Of a stretch of 7,170 bases of DNA, positions 1-6,733 are shown one piece after another. The stretch is taken from NCBI GenBank assembly GCA_022842745.1, contig JALHPA010000124.1, positions 1-7,170 of the forward strand. Reading direction: 5' to 3'. The DNA comes from Pirellulales bacterium (lineage in GTDB: Bacteria > Planctomycetota > Planctomycetia > Pirellulales > JALHPA01). The notes beneath the pieces are model-generated. The model did no database searches, was not told the origin of the DNA, and saw only the letters and a list, made by a program, of their open reading frames with translations. Made by a program: the position numbers and the translations under genes. The first letter of the stretch is position 1. Every line of letters begins with the position of its first letter.

Positions 1-35
1 CATGCGGATGTTTTTTTGAGGATGGTTGGGGCAGT

Positions 36-1580
36 TCAGCGGAAGTTGAATAGCCAGCGGGACAGTCGCGCCGTCGGCAGCTCGGGCTGCAGAAATCTCT
101 GGGGATGACCGAGTCGCTCACAAACGGCTTCCGCGGCCAGATAGCCGCTGCGGACGGCGCCCTCCATCGTGGCGGGCCAGCCGGTGGCCGTCCAGTCGCC
201 GGCCAAAAACAGGTCTGGTACGGCCGTGCGTTGCGGCGGTCGGAATAGGTCCAGGCCACAGGCTGGCGAGAAGACCGCGGCATTCTCGGTGACAACGCGG
301 CTGCAAAGGAGCTGGGCCTCGCAAGCGGAGGGGAAAGCCGCCCGTAGCTCCGCGCAGACTTGCTCGACGAGATGATCGCGGTCCTGGCCTGAGAGGTCGC
401 GGGAGGCGCTAATGACGACCTGGTAGTAGTGAGGCGAGTGTTCGATCGGCAAGGGGTGGATTTTGCCGGGTGCGGCGCCGTCGCCTGATTGCGATCGCGG
501 TCCGCTCATGGGGCTCAGGTCCAGGCGGGGCTGGGGGCGGGAGAAGACCCATTGGGCCGTGCGGCCGGGAAGTACCGCGTGGGGAAGGTTGGTGAGGGGA
601 CGGTCGAACCAGAGGTGGACTCCGGTGATCGGAGCGGCGTGGAAACGGTGGAGAGCGCAATCGGAGACCAGTGGCGGTGTGGGCAGATTTGGAATCAGGC
701 GCGACAGGCTGTGCCAAGAGACTGCCAGGACGACGATTTGATGCGTTGCTCGCTGCTCGCTGGTGAATTCCAGGGAGTATCCAATGTCCGGTTCGTGTCG
801 AACGGAGGCCAGCGCAGCCTGGCAGCGGATTTCGATCCCCAATTGGGTGAGCCAATCGTGGAGTTTGGTTCCGTACAGATCGCTCAGAGGGATGGTGGGG
901 ACTTCCAATTGATATCCGTCGCGATGGCGGAGTAAAGAATCCACGAACACCTTGCGCGCGGCCGACAGCGAGGCGGTGGTCGGAAGCTCGCTTAATGCGC
1001 TCACGATGATTGGGGTCCAAAATAACTCGATCGCCCTGGGATTCTGTCCGTTTTCGGCGAGCCATTGCGCAATCGTCGGTTCATCCCGCTGAGGTTCAGG
1101 CGGCAGTCGGGCGAGACGGAATAGTGCGCGCACCGCCCCGGCGCGTTCCCGGAGCGAGAGAATTCCAAATCGGAGGAACGAGGGGGCCAGATGGAAGGGG
1201 GCTGGCAGCCAGTGGGTTGCGCGCAGATCGAACCGGCGGCCGCGGTCGTCGATGAAGGTCACAAGCTTGTCGCGGCGAAAGCAGGCCTGTAGATTTGCCC
1301 GGCGGCATAAGTCGGCCAGATTCGTGCAACAGCCGAGGCTGACATGCTGGCAATGATCGATCCACTCGCCGGACGAGGGATCGCGGAAGCTCGCCGCTCG
1401 GCCGCCGAGCTGGCGCCGGGCGTCGTAGAGAGTGATTTTCAGGCGGGGGGTGAACCGGTCCGCGACCTGGCCTAGCGCGGCCGCGGCAGCGATGCCCGCC
1501 AGCCCGCCGCCGACGATGCCAATATGGACCGTCGATGGGGAGCTGTCTGTTAAGACTTGAGGCCGAGGGGGCAAGCTCAT
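36..1580 (-). CDS. hpnE: Hydroxysqualene dehydroxylase HpnE (FAD-dependent squalene-forming enzyme)
   Basis: This is a flavoprotein of the phytoene desaturase/amine oxidase superfamily. It should reduce hydroxysqualene to squalene, the last step of the HpnC-HpnD-HpnE route. The 514-residue product opens with a Rossmann dinucleotide-binding motif, VGGGLAG at residues 23-29, with the acidic D53 ending the second strand. LGGRAASF follows at 58-65, and then DHCQHVSLGCCT at 75-86, which matches the HpnE signature region. The C-terminal FAD motif AGDWTATGWPATMEGAVRSG begins at residue 460. The protein is longer than the usual roughly 420-460 residues. It has about 18 extra N-terminal residues and a low-complexity Pro/Ser/Gly insert at about 350-382. 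It is the last gene of the operon, and its ATG overlaps the hpnD stop by four bases (ATGA), which fixes the start. Only 35 bases follow its stop before the window edge. A minus-strand ATG lies at 3-1 but cannot be judged as a start. Generic phytoene desaturase annotations are possible, but the HpnC and HpnD neighbours make HpnE much more likely. Confidence 0.95.
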   Translation of the reverse strand: MSLPPRPQVLTDSSPSTVHIGIVGGGLAGIAAAAALGQVADRFTPRLKITLYDARRQLGGRAASFRDPSSGEWIDHCQHVSLGCCTNLADLCRRANLQACFRRDKLVTFIDDRGRRFDLRATHWLPAPFHLAPSFLRFGILSLRERAGAVRALFRLARLPPEPQRDEPTIAQWLAENGQNPRAIELFWTPIIVSALSELPTTASLSAARKVFVDSLLRHRDGYQLEVPTIPLSDLYGTKLHDWLTQLGIEIRCQAALASVRHEPDIGYSLEFTSEQRATHQIVVLAVSWHSLSRLIPNLPTPPLVSDCALHRFHAAPITGVHLWFDRPLTNLPHAVLPGRTAQWVFSRPQPRLDLSPMSGPRSQSGDGAAPGKIHPLPIEHSPHYYQVVISASRDLSGQDRDHLVEQVCAELRAAFPSACEAQLLCSRVVTENAAVFSPACGLDLFRPPQRTAVPDLFLAGDWTATGWPATMEGAVRSGYLAAEAVCERLGHPQRFLQPELPTARLSRWLFNFR

Positions 1581-2479
1581 CGGCCCACCATCTGGTCAAT
1601 GTTTGGGACATCGGCCGCCGGTTTCGCGGTGCAAAGCGCGGAGGCCGCGATTCGCAGCTTGTCCCAATGGGAGAGTGAGACGCGGCGGGACAAGACCTCG
1701 GTCGAATGGTTGGCAATCCTCTGGTACAGCCGCCAATAGGTGTTGAACATTGCGGCGAAGATGCGTTGACCGTCGGTCGAGAGGTATCGCGGCAGGACCG
1801 CGGCCTGTTGAAAAAAACTGGCGGTGCGGGCCAATTCCAGATCCATTAGCCGCTGAAAGCCGTCGTTTTGGACCCCTGCCGCCAGCTCTTGGGGGCTGTA
1901 ACCGCAGCGTTGCAGGTCTTCTTGCGGCAAATAGACGCGTCCGCGCGCCGAGTCTTCGGCCAGATCGCGAAGGATGTTGGTCAATTGAAAAGCCAGTCCG
2001 CATTGGCGGGCGGGCGCCAAGGCGGCCGAGTCGCGAAATCCCCAGATGTGGATGCAGGCCAGTCCGACCGAGGAGGCGACCCGATGGCAGTATTGTTCTA
2101 GTTGTTCAAAGGTGTGGTAAGGGCGGTAATGCAGATCCATTTCGACGCCGTCGATGGCGTCGCTCAGGCAGTCGGGAGGAATTTGGTAGCGGGAGACGGC
2201 GTCCGCGAGGGCGGTCCAGATTGGACCCTCGCAGCGGCCCGCAAGCGCTGCGGAGAGCGATCGGCGGGCGTTGGTTAGTGCTTGTGCGGCGGACTGGACT
2301 GGGAGCTCGTTGGAGCCTGGGTCATCCGCGAGGTCGTCGATGCGGCGCAGAAACGCATACAGGGCGTACATCGCCAGCCGCTTGGGGCGCGGCAGCAACA
2401 AGAACGAAAAGTAGAAGCTGGAGGCCGACCGGCGGGCAATGCGCTGACAAGTTCGGTATCCAGCGGAAAGGTCGTTCAT
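1577..2479 (-). CDS. hpnD: Presqualene diphosphate synthase HpnD
   Basis: This is an all-alpha squalene/phytoene synthase family protein (300 residues, normal length). It is expected to join two farnesyl diphosphates head to head into presqualene diphosphate. The two Mg-diphosphate-binding aspartate motifs are intact: DDLAD at residues 48-52, in the context YALYAFLRRIDDLADD, and DLAED at 172-176, in the context QLTNILRDLAEDSARGR. LTNILRD followed by GRVYLP is typical of the HpnD branch, whereas the neighbouring paralogue has the HpnC form LANFWQD. The HpnD/HpnC assignment therefore rests on motif flavour plus gene order, and not only on family membership. The start ATG overlaps the hpnC stop as ATGA, and the stop overlaps the hpnE start in the same way, so translational coupling across all three genes is likely. 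No signal peptide is seen. The enzyme is probably cytosolic or loosely membrane-associated, since its products are lipophilic. A phytoene synthase (CrtB) label is the main alternative and is disfavoured by context. Confidence 0.93.
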   Translation of the reverse strand: MNDLSAGYRTCQRIARRSASSFYFSFLLLPRPKRLAMYALYAFLRRIDDLADDPGSNELPVQSAAQALTNARRSLSAALAGRCEGPIWTALADAVSRYQIPPDCLSDAIDGVEMDLHYRPYHTFEQLEQYCHRVASSVGLACIHIWGFRDSAALAPARQCGLAFQLTNILRDLAEDSARGRVYLPQEDLQRCGYSPQELAAGVQNDGFQRLMDLELARTASFFQQAAVLPRYLSTDGQRIFAAMFNTYWRLYQRIANHSTEVLSRRVSLSHWDKLRIAASALCTAKPAADVPNIDQMVGR

Positions 2480-3417
2480 GCGGAGACCATTCGGGCCGGT
2501 CGGCGCCGCGACTCATACCAGGCAGCGGCGAATAACCTTGCCTTTTGCCACGCGCCGACGGTCGGGCGGCGTCGCCAGACGTTGTAATCCTGCCGGCGGA
2601 CGGCGGCCAGGATTGCCAGCCCGCCGCGAAGGAAGAGCGAGATATCGATTTTCAATGCGGGAGGAACCAACTCGACGAGTGGCTGGCCGGCGCGGAGCAG
2701 CGACTCCGCGTATTCGACCTGATGGGCGAGCAGGCGGCGAAAGGCTGGATTGAATTGGCGGCGCGTAAACATCGATTCATCGTATCCAGCGGCTCGGCAG
2801 CAATCTTGGGGCAGGTAGATTCGCCCGCGGTCCCAGTCGCGGGCGACGTCTTGCCAGAAGTTTGCCAATTGCAGTCCGGTGCAGATGGCGTCGCTGTATT
2901 GCAGGGCGAGGTCGTCGCGGCAGCGGGCGAGGCCGAGGACCAGCCGGCCGACCGGATTGGCGGAGTTGCGGCAATATTCGAGCAGCTCGTTAAGCGATTC
3001 GTAGCGGGTGCGGTATTGATCCTGGCGAAACGCCGAGAGCAGGTCCAGGAACGGTTGAATGGGCAGGTCGAAATGGGAGATTGTGTCGGCCAAGGCGACG
3101 AATACAGGGTGCCGAGCCGTGCCGGCGAAACAGTCCCGCAGTTCGGACTCCCACCAATTGAGCAGTTCGAGACTTTGTGCGGGGCTGTCGGTTTCGTCGG
3201 CCAGGTCGTCTGCCCAGCGGCAGTAGGCGTAGACGGCGTGGAAATGGGGCCGCAAAGGGGCTGGGAGGAGCCAACTGGCGACGGTGAAGTTTTCGTAGTT
3301 TCGCCGGGTGAAACGGCGGCAGTAGTCCCGAGCCTGGCTCGGCGAAATGGGCGCCGCGGCGGCATCGCGCGATGGCCCATGATGCGCTAATTCGGTCGCC
3401 AGCGAGGCTGTTGGCAT
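2476..3417 (-). CDS. hpnC: Hydroxysqualene synthase HpnC
   Basis: This is the second squalene/phytoene synthase family member of the operon and its first gene. HpnC converts presqualene diphosphate to hydroxysqualene by adding water as diphosphate leaves. The 313-residue protein carries NYENFTVASWLLP at about residues 40-52, a pattern typical of HpnC. It also has the first aspartate motif DDLAD at 70-74 and the second, DVARD, at 190-194, within LQLANFWQDVARDWDRGRIYLPQ. The LANFWQD version of the second motif separates HpnC from HpnD. About 30 residues precede the conserved YCRRFTRRNYENF block. They are rich in Ala and Ser and may be a lineage extension or reflect a start slightly too far upstream. 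No alternative ATG lies between the annotated start and that block. Only a weak AGG lies upstream of the start. The gene begins the minus-strand operon and faces ispH across 140 bases, so its promoter must lie in that gap or inside ispH. Confidence 0.93.
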   Translation of the reverse strand: MPTASLATELAHHGPSRDAAAAPISPSQARDYCRRFTRRNYENFTVASWLLPAPLRPHFHAVYAYCRWADDLADETDSPAQSLELLNWWESELRDCFAGTARHPVFVALADTISHFDLPIQPFLDLLSAFRQDQYRTRYESLNELLEYCRNSANPVGRLVLGLARCRDDLALQYSDAICTGLQLANFWQDVARDWDRGRIYLPQDCCRAAGYDESMFTRRQFNPAFRRLLAHQVEYAESLLRAGQPLVELVPPALKIDISLFLRGGLAILAAVRRQDYNVWRRRPTVGAWQKARLFAAAWYESRRRPARMVSA

Positions 3418-3557
3418 AGAATTCAGAGCCTACCCAGACCTAGGAGTGGGCATTATTATTGGATCGGTTAGCCATCGGCTAGGGGCAGAGGCGGAGTGGG
3501 AGGTTGCTGCGCAGGGCAGCGTGCAAGGTAATTTATCGATAACAGGTACAGGTTCTG
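3418..3557. promoter_or_regulatory. Divergent promoter region between hpnCDE and ispH
   Basis: These 140 bases lie between two outward-facing starts and must contain, or sit beside, the promoters of both the squalene operon and ispH. On the minus strand, AATAAT at 3455-3460 resembles a -10 box about 38 bases before the hpnC ATG, but no good -35 sits at the proper distance. On the ispH side there is AT-rich sequence at 3529-3543 containing a perfect 10-base palindrome, TTATCGATAA (3533-3542), ending 15 bases before the ispH ATG. Two further small inverted repeats are TAGCC-ATC-GGCTA (3469-3481) and GCTGC-GCAGG-GCAGC (3506-3520). An AGG at 3550-3552, five bases before the ispH ATG, is a plausible weak ribosome-binding site. 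That this region drives both directions follows from gene orientation; the exact boxes are guesses. Confidence 0.5.
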
Positions 3558-4490
3558 ATGCGGATATTGCTCGCCAGCCCACGGGGATTCTGCGCCGGCG
3601 TGAACATGGCGATCGAGACGCTGGATCGGGCGATCGAGTTATTTGGCACGCCGATCTACGTGTACCACGAGATCGTTCACAATCGCTACGTGGTGGAGCG
3701 GTTTCAGCGTCGGGGGGCGGTATTCATCGACCGGTTGGAAGAGGCGCCGGTTGGGGCACACCTGCTATTTTCGGCCCACGGGGTGTCGCCGGAAATTCGC
3801 CGGATCTCGGCGGAGCGGAAGCTGAAAACGATCGACGCCACCTGCCCCTTGGTCACGAAGGTACACTTGGAGGCGGTGCGTTTTGCGAAGCTCGGTTACA
3901 CGATCCTGTTGATCGGCCACGAGGGGCACGACGAGGTCATTGGTACGATGGGGGAAGCGCCTGACTCGTTCGTGCTGGTGGAATCGGAAGGGGATGTCGA
4001 CCGATTGTCGTTTCCACCAGACAGCCGGCTGGCGTACCTGACTCAAACGACCTTGTCGGTGGACGACGCGAACCGGATCATTGCCCGATTGAAGCAGCGG
4101 TTTCCCGGGATCGTGGGTCCGCCCAAAGAGGACATTTGCTACGCCACGCAGAATCGCCAGGAGGCGGTACGGATGTTGGCGGCGGAGACGCAGGTGGCCT
4201 TGGTGCTGGGAAGTCAGAACAGCAGCAATAGCCAACGGCTGGCGGAATTGGCGCGGGAGAACGGGCTAGCGGCCTATTTGATCGACGGGGCGTCGGAGAT
4301 CGACCCCGGCTGGTTTCGCGGCGACGAAACGGTGCTCGTCACCGCGGGCGCAAGCGCCCCGGAGTCGGTGGTGGAGGAATGCGTCGAGCTGTTGCGGAAG
4401 ACCTTCCATGCGACGGTGGAAGTGCGCAACATACGCGAAGAGGAAGTGTACTTTCCGCTGCCGCGAGAGCTTCGCGCGCTGGTTCCCTAG
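3558..4490 (+). CDS. ispH: 4-Hydroxy-3-methylbut-2-enyl diphosphate reductase IspH (LytB)
   Basis: This is the iron-sulfur enzyme that reduces HMBPP to a mixture of IPP and DMAPP, the final reaction of the MEP (non-mevalonate) isoprenoid pathway, in the cytosol. The 310-residue length is normal. The three cysteines expected to hold the [4Fe-4S] cluster are present: C12 (PRGFCAGV), C96 (DATCPLV) and C194 (DICYATQNRQEAV). Substrate-pocket residues are also there: H41 (HEIVHN), H74 (SAHGVS), H124 and E126 (GHEGHDEVIGT), the TQTTLS block at 162-167, the SQNSSNSQR block at 219-227, and S266 in VTAGASAPES. Nothing catalytic is missing. The ATG is supported by an AGG five bases upstream and by C12 standing at the expected distance from the N terminus. 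The gene is transcribed away from hpnCDE, whose enzymes consume its downstream product farnesyl diphosphate. A short membrane-protein gene follows after 15 bases and is probably co-transcribed. Confidence 0.97.
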   Translation: MRILLASPRGFCAGVNMAIETLDRAIELFGTPIYVYHEIVHNRYVVERFQRRGAVFIDRLEEAPVGAHLLFSAHGVSPEIRRISAERKLKTIDATCPLVTKVHLEAVRFAKLGYTILLIGHEGHDEVIGTMGEAPDSFVLVESEGDVDRLSFPPDSRLAYLTQTTLSVDDANRIIARLKQRFPGIVGPPKEDICYATQNRQEAVRMLAAETQVALVLGSQNSSNSQRLAELARENGLAAYLIDGASEIDPGWFRGDETVLVTAGASAPESVVEECVELLRKTFHATVEVRNIREEEVYFPLPRELRALVP

Positions 4491-4505
4491 CATTTGCCGC
4501 ATCGT

Positions 4506-5147
4506 ATGGAACCGCTGGCCCGGCTTATTGAACAGCGGCCCCTGATTTTGGCCTTCTGGGTGTTTGTGGTCGGCGGCGCGATTGGCAGTTTTCTGAATGT
4601 GGTGGCGTACCGGCTGCCGCGGGGGCAAAGTTTGAGTTATCCGGGATCCCGATGTCCGCGGTGCGGGCATCCGATCCGCTGGTATCACAATTTGCCGATG
4701 GCGGGCTGGCTGATATTGCGAGGTCGATGCTTCGATTGCGGAGGAAGAGTATCGCCTCGCTATCCGGCGGTCGAATTGGCGGTGGCCACGCTGTTTGTCG
4801 GCTTGGCATATGGGCTGGTCTGGCGGCCGTGGATGAATTCGCCGGCTTTCGGCGAAAGCTCTGGCCATCAGTTTCTGTTGCGACTTCTTGGCTCGTGGGC
4901 ATGCGCAGCGGCTGCGTGGAGCGCGGCAGCGGCCGCTGGGCTAGTTACGCTGGATGGAAACCGGATTCCCAGAACCGTATCGATCGTAGGGCTCGCATGC
5001 GCGGCGGGGGCCGCGGCAGCGACGCCGCCGGGCGCGGCGTCGTGGGGGCACATTGCGGGAGGGGGAGCCGGGTTGGCGCTGGTGTGGTTGATGGTCAAGC
5101 GCCGCGCAGCCGGTCGATCGGACGGACCGGCTGCACGGCGCGATTAG
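4506..5147 (+). CDS. Prepilin-peptidase-like membrane protein lacking the catalytic GxGD motif
   Basis: The N-terminal half matches the type IV prepilin peptidase (family A24) N-terminal domain. GSFLNVVAYRLPRG lies at residues 27-40, followed by a paired-cysteine zinc-type motif, CPRC at 50-53 and CFDC at 75-78, and then SPRYPAVEL. About four to five hydrophobic segments are visible (about 12-32, 88-105, 125-148, 158-172, 181-198), so it is an inner-membrane protein. D150 in TLDGNRIP aligns by eye with the first catalytic aspartate of A24 enzymes. The second aspartate, in GxGD, is absent: the 213-residue protein ends after the helix that would precede it, with a tail of Arg, Ala and Gly. Other frames show no continuation and leuA starts converging 39 bases later. 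It is probably catalytically inactive as a protease, or a specialised short homologue. It follows ispH by 15 bases. A TTG at 4494 would add four residues; I prefer the ATG, and neither has a clear ribosome-binding site. Confidence 0.8.
   Translation: MEPLARLIEQRPLILAFWVFVVGGAIGSFLNVVAYRLPRGQSLSYPGSRCPRCGHPIRWYHNLPMAGWLILRGRCFDCGGRVSPRYPAVELAVATLFVGLAYGLVWRPWMNSPAFGESSGHQFLLRLLGSWACAAAAWSAAAAAGLVTLDGNRIPRTVSIVGLACAAGAAAATPPGAASWGHIAGGGAGLALVWLMVKRRAAGRSDGPAARRD
5106..5134. repeat. Perfect 10-bp inverted repeat at the end of the prepilin-peptidase-like gene
   Basis: GCAGCCGGTC (5106-5115) and GACCGGCTGC (5125-5134) are exact reverse complements separated by nine bases. The hairpin lies inside the last codons of the plus-strand gene, covering the Ala/Gly/Arg tail just after its last membrane helix. 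It has no T-run on either strand, so it is not a classical intrinsic terminator. It could still stall polymerase, protect the mRNA 3' end, or simply reflect local GC-rich sequence. Confidence 0.6.
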
Positions 5148-5155
5148 ATTCGCGC
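5138..5155. repeat. 6-bp hairpin spanning the prepilin-peptidase-like stop codon
   Basis: GCGCGA (5138-5143) pairs perfectly with TCGCGC (5150-5155) across a six-base loop that contains the TAG stop (5145-5147). It is the middle one of three hairpins in the convergent junction. No T-tract follows on either strand. A role in ending transcription from both directions is possible but unproven. Confidence 0.4.
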
Positions 5156-5170
5156 TCGGGGGCGTTGGAA

Positions 5171-5183
5171 GGCGCGAGGCGCC
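5171..5183. repeat. Short GC hairpin just downstream of leuA
   Basis: GGCGC (5171-5175) and GCGCC (5179-5183) form a five-pair stem with a three-base loop, two bases past the leuA stop codon in the leuA direction. It lacks a U-tract, so it is at best a weak or factor-dependent terminator. It is the closest structure to the leuA 3' end, and the intergenic gap between the two convergent genes is only 38 bases. Confidence 0.35.
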
Positions 5184-5185
5184 GG

Positions 5186-6733
5186 CTAGGCGCTGTGCTG
5201 CGGGTGCAGTCGGGGATTCCGACCTATTTCGATGCGGTTGATGGCGTTCAGGAAGGCCATTCCGCTGGCTTCCACGCTATCGGTCGAAACGCCCCGACCG
5301 CGATAGACGATGCCTTCGTGCATGACTTCGACGCTCACTTCCGCCTGGGCGTCTTTGCCGACCGTCACCGCTTGGACGCGGAAATCGCGGCAGGTGACGC
5401 TGACGCCGGTGATTTTTTCGATGGCCAGAAACATGGCGTCGACTGGGCCGTCGCCGCAGGTCAGCGTTTCAGTGCGCTCGGTCGAGCCGCGGCGCAACGT
5501 CAGGGTGACGCTCGGTTTGACGGTCGATCCGCACTCGATGGCGTAGGAGACGATCGACCACTGGTCGGCTTCGTTCCAGAACTCTTGCTCGCAAAGGGCG
5601 GCGATGTCTCCGTCGTAGATGTCTTTTTTCTTGTCGGCGAGGGCTTTGAACCGCTCGAACACCATCTGCAACTGCTCGCCGGTCAAGTGGAAGCCGAGCG
5701 CCTTGGCGCGATCGGCAAGGGCCGCTCGTCCGCTATGTTTTCCCAGCACGAGATCGGTGCGGGCGAACCCGACGTCTTCGGGGCGCATGATTTCGTAGGT
5801 CCGCGGCTCCTTGAGCATTCCATCCTGGTGGATGCCCGACTCGTGGGCGAAGGCGTTGCGGCCGACGATGGCCTTGTTGCGCTGGACTTGCAAACCGGTG
5901 ATGCTCGACACGAGCCGACTGGTGGGGACGAGCCGCTGCGCGTCGATTCTCGTATCGGCGTGATAGAAATCGTGTCGCGTGCGGAGGGCCATTACGACTT
6001 CTTCGAGCGAGCAGTTGCCGGCGCGTTCGCCGATGCCGTTGATGGTGCATTCGACTTGTCCCGCGCCGGCCTCGATGCCGGCCAGACTGTTAGCGACAGC
6101 CATGCCGAGATCGTCGTGGCAATGCATGCTGATCACCGCGCGGTCGATATTGGGGACGCGTTCGCGCAGCGAGCGGATGACGTGGCCCATGTGGGCGGGG
6201 GTGGCGTAACCGACGGTGTCGGGGATGTTGACCGTGGTGGCCCCGGCGTCGATCGCCGCCTCGACAACGTTGCACAGGAAATCGATTTCGGTCCGCGCGG
6301 CGTCTTCGGGAGAGAACTCGACGTCGTCGCAGTGCCCGGCGGCTCGTTTTACGGCCGCAATCGCCCGGCGAATGATTTCGTCTTTGTCCATGCGGAGTTT
6401 GAACTCGCGATGGATGGCGCTGGTGGCGAGGAACACGTGGATACGCGGGCTGGGAGCGTGTTTGAGGGCCTCCCAGGCGCGGTCGATATCGGCATCGTTG
6501 CAGCGGGCCAGTCCGCAAATCGTTGCGCCGCGGAGATTGGAAGCGATTTCGCGCACTGCCTCGAAGTCTCCGACGGAGGCAATGGGGAAGCCGGCTTCGA
6601 TGACATCGACCTTGAGATCGATGAGTGCTTGGGCGACCTCCATTTTTTCGGCCAGGTTCATGCTGGCCCCCGGCGATTGCTCGCCGTCGCGGAGGGTGGT
6701 GTCGAAGATTTTGATGATGCGATTGGTAGACAT
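5186..6733 (-). CDS. leuA: 2-Isopropylmalate synthase LeuA (long, E. coli-like type)
   Basis: LeuA catalyses the first committed step of leucine biosynthesis, condensing acetyl-CoA with 2-oxoisovalerate to 2-isopropylmalate in the cytosol. The 515-residue protein has a TIM-barrel catalytic domain starting with FDTTLRDGEQSPGASM (10-25). The expected divalent-metal ligands are present: D16, H204 and H206 in MHCHDDLGMA, and N240 in GIGERAGN. EAGFPIASVGDFEAV (46-60) favours LeuA over homocitrate or citramalate synthases. HESGIHQDG at 297-305 and YEIM at 313-316 mark the linker region. The C-terminal part, about residues 390-505, has the form of the leucine-sensing regulatory domain, so feedback inhibition is expected. 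The length fits the roughly 520-residue E. coli-type enzyme. The ATG at 6733 gives the family-typical short N terminus; no Shine-Dalgarno sequence precedes it. AT-rich sequence at 6740-6755 could hold a -10 box (TATTTT on the minus strand, 6749-6754). The gene stands alone in the window and converges on the ispH transcript. Confidence 0.97.
   Translation of the reverse strand: MSTNRIIKIFDTTLRDGEQSPGASMNLAEKMEVAQALIDLKVDVIEAGFPIASVGDFEAVREIASNLRGATICGLARCNDADIDRAWEALKHAPSPRIHVFLATSAIHREFKLRMDKDEIIRRAIAAVKRAAGHCDDVEFSPEDAARTEIDFLCNVVEAAIDAGATTVNIPDTVGYATPAHMGHVIRSLRERVPNIDRAVISMHCHDDLGMAVANSLAGIEAGAGQVECTINGIGERAGNCSLEEVVMALRTRHDFYHADTRIDAQRLVPTSRLVSSITGLQVQRNKAIVGRNAFAHESGIHQDGMLKEPRTYEIMRPEDVGFARTDLVLGKHSGRAALADRAKALGFHLTGEQLQMVFERFKALADKKKDIYDGDIAALCEQEFWNEADQWSIVSYAIECGSTVKPSVTLTLRRGSTERTETLTCGDGPVDAMFLAIEKITGVSVTCRDFRVQAVTVGKDAQAEVSVEVMHEGIVYRGRGVSTDSVEASGMAFLNAINRIEIGRNPRLHPQHSA

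Noticed and set aside
1..35. A start codon of a further operon gene at 3-1 on the minus strand.
   Set aside because: Only the ATG itself is in the window, with no ribosome-binding site, so it cannot be distinguished from chance.
2545..3390. A 281-codon plus-strand frame antisense to hpnC (and similar frames antisense to hpnD and hpnE).
   Set aside because: These are mirror frames of well-supported genes, with no domain of their own.
5090..5186. The possibility that the missing GxGD part of the prepilin-peptidase-like gene lies in another frame after a frameshift.
   Set aside because: None of the plus-strand frames past 5090 encodes a GxGD-like motif or a further membrane helix, and leuA coding sequence begins at 5186, so no hidden remainder exists in the window.
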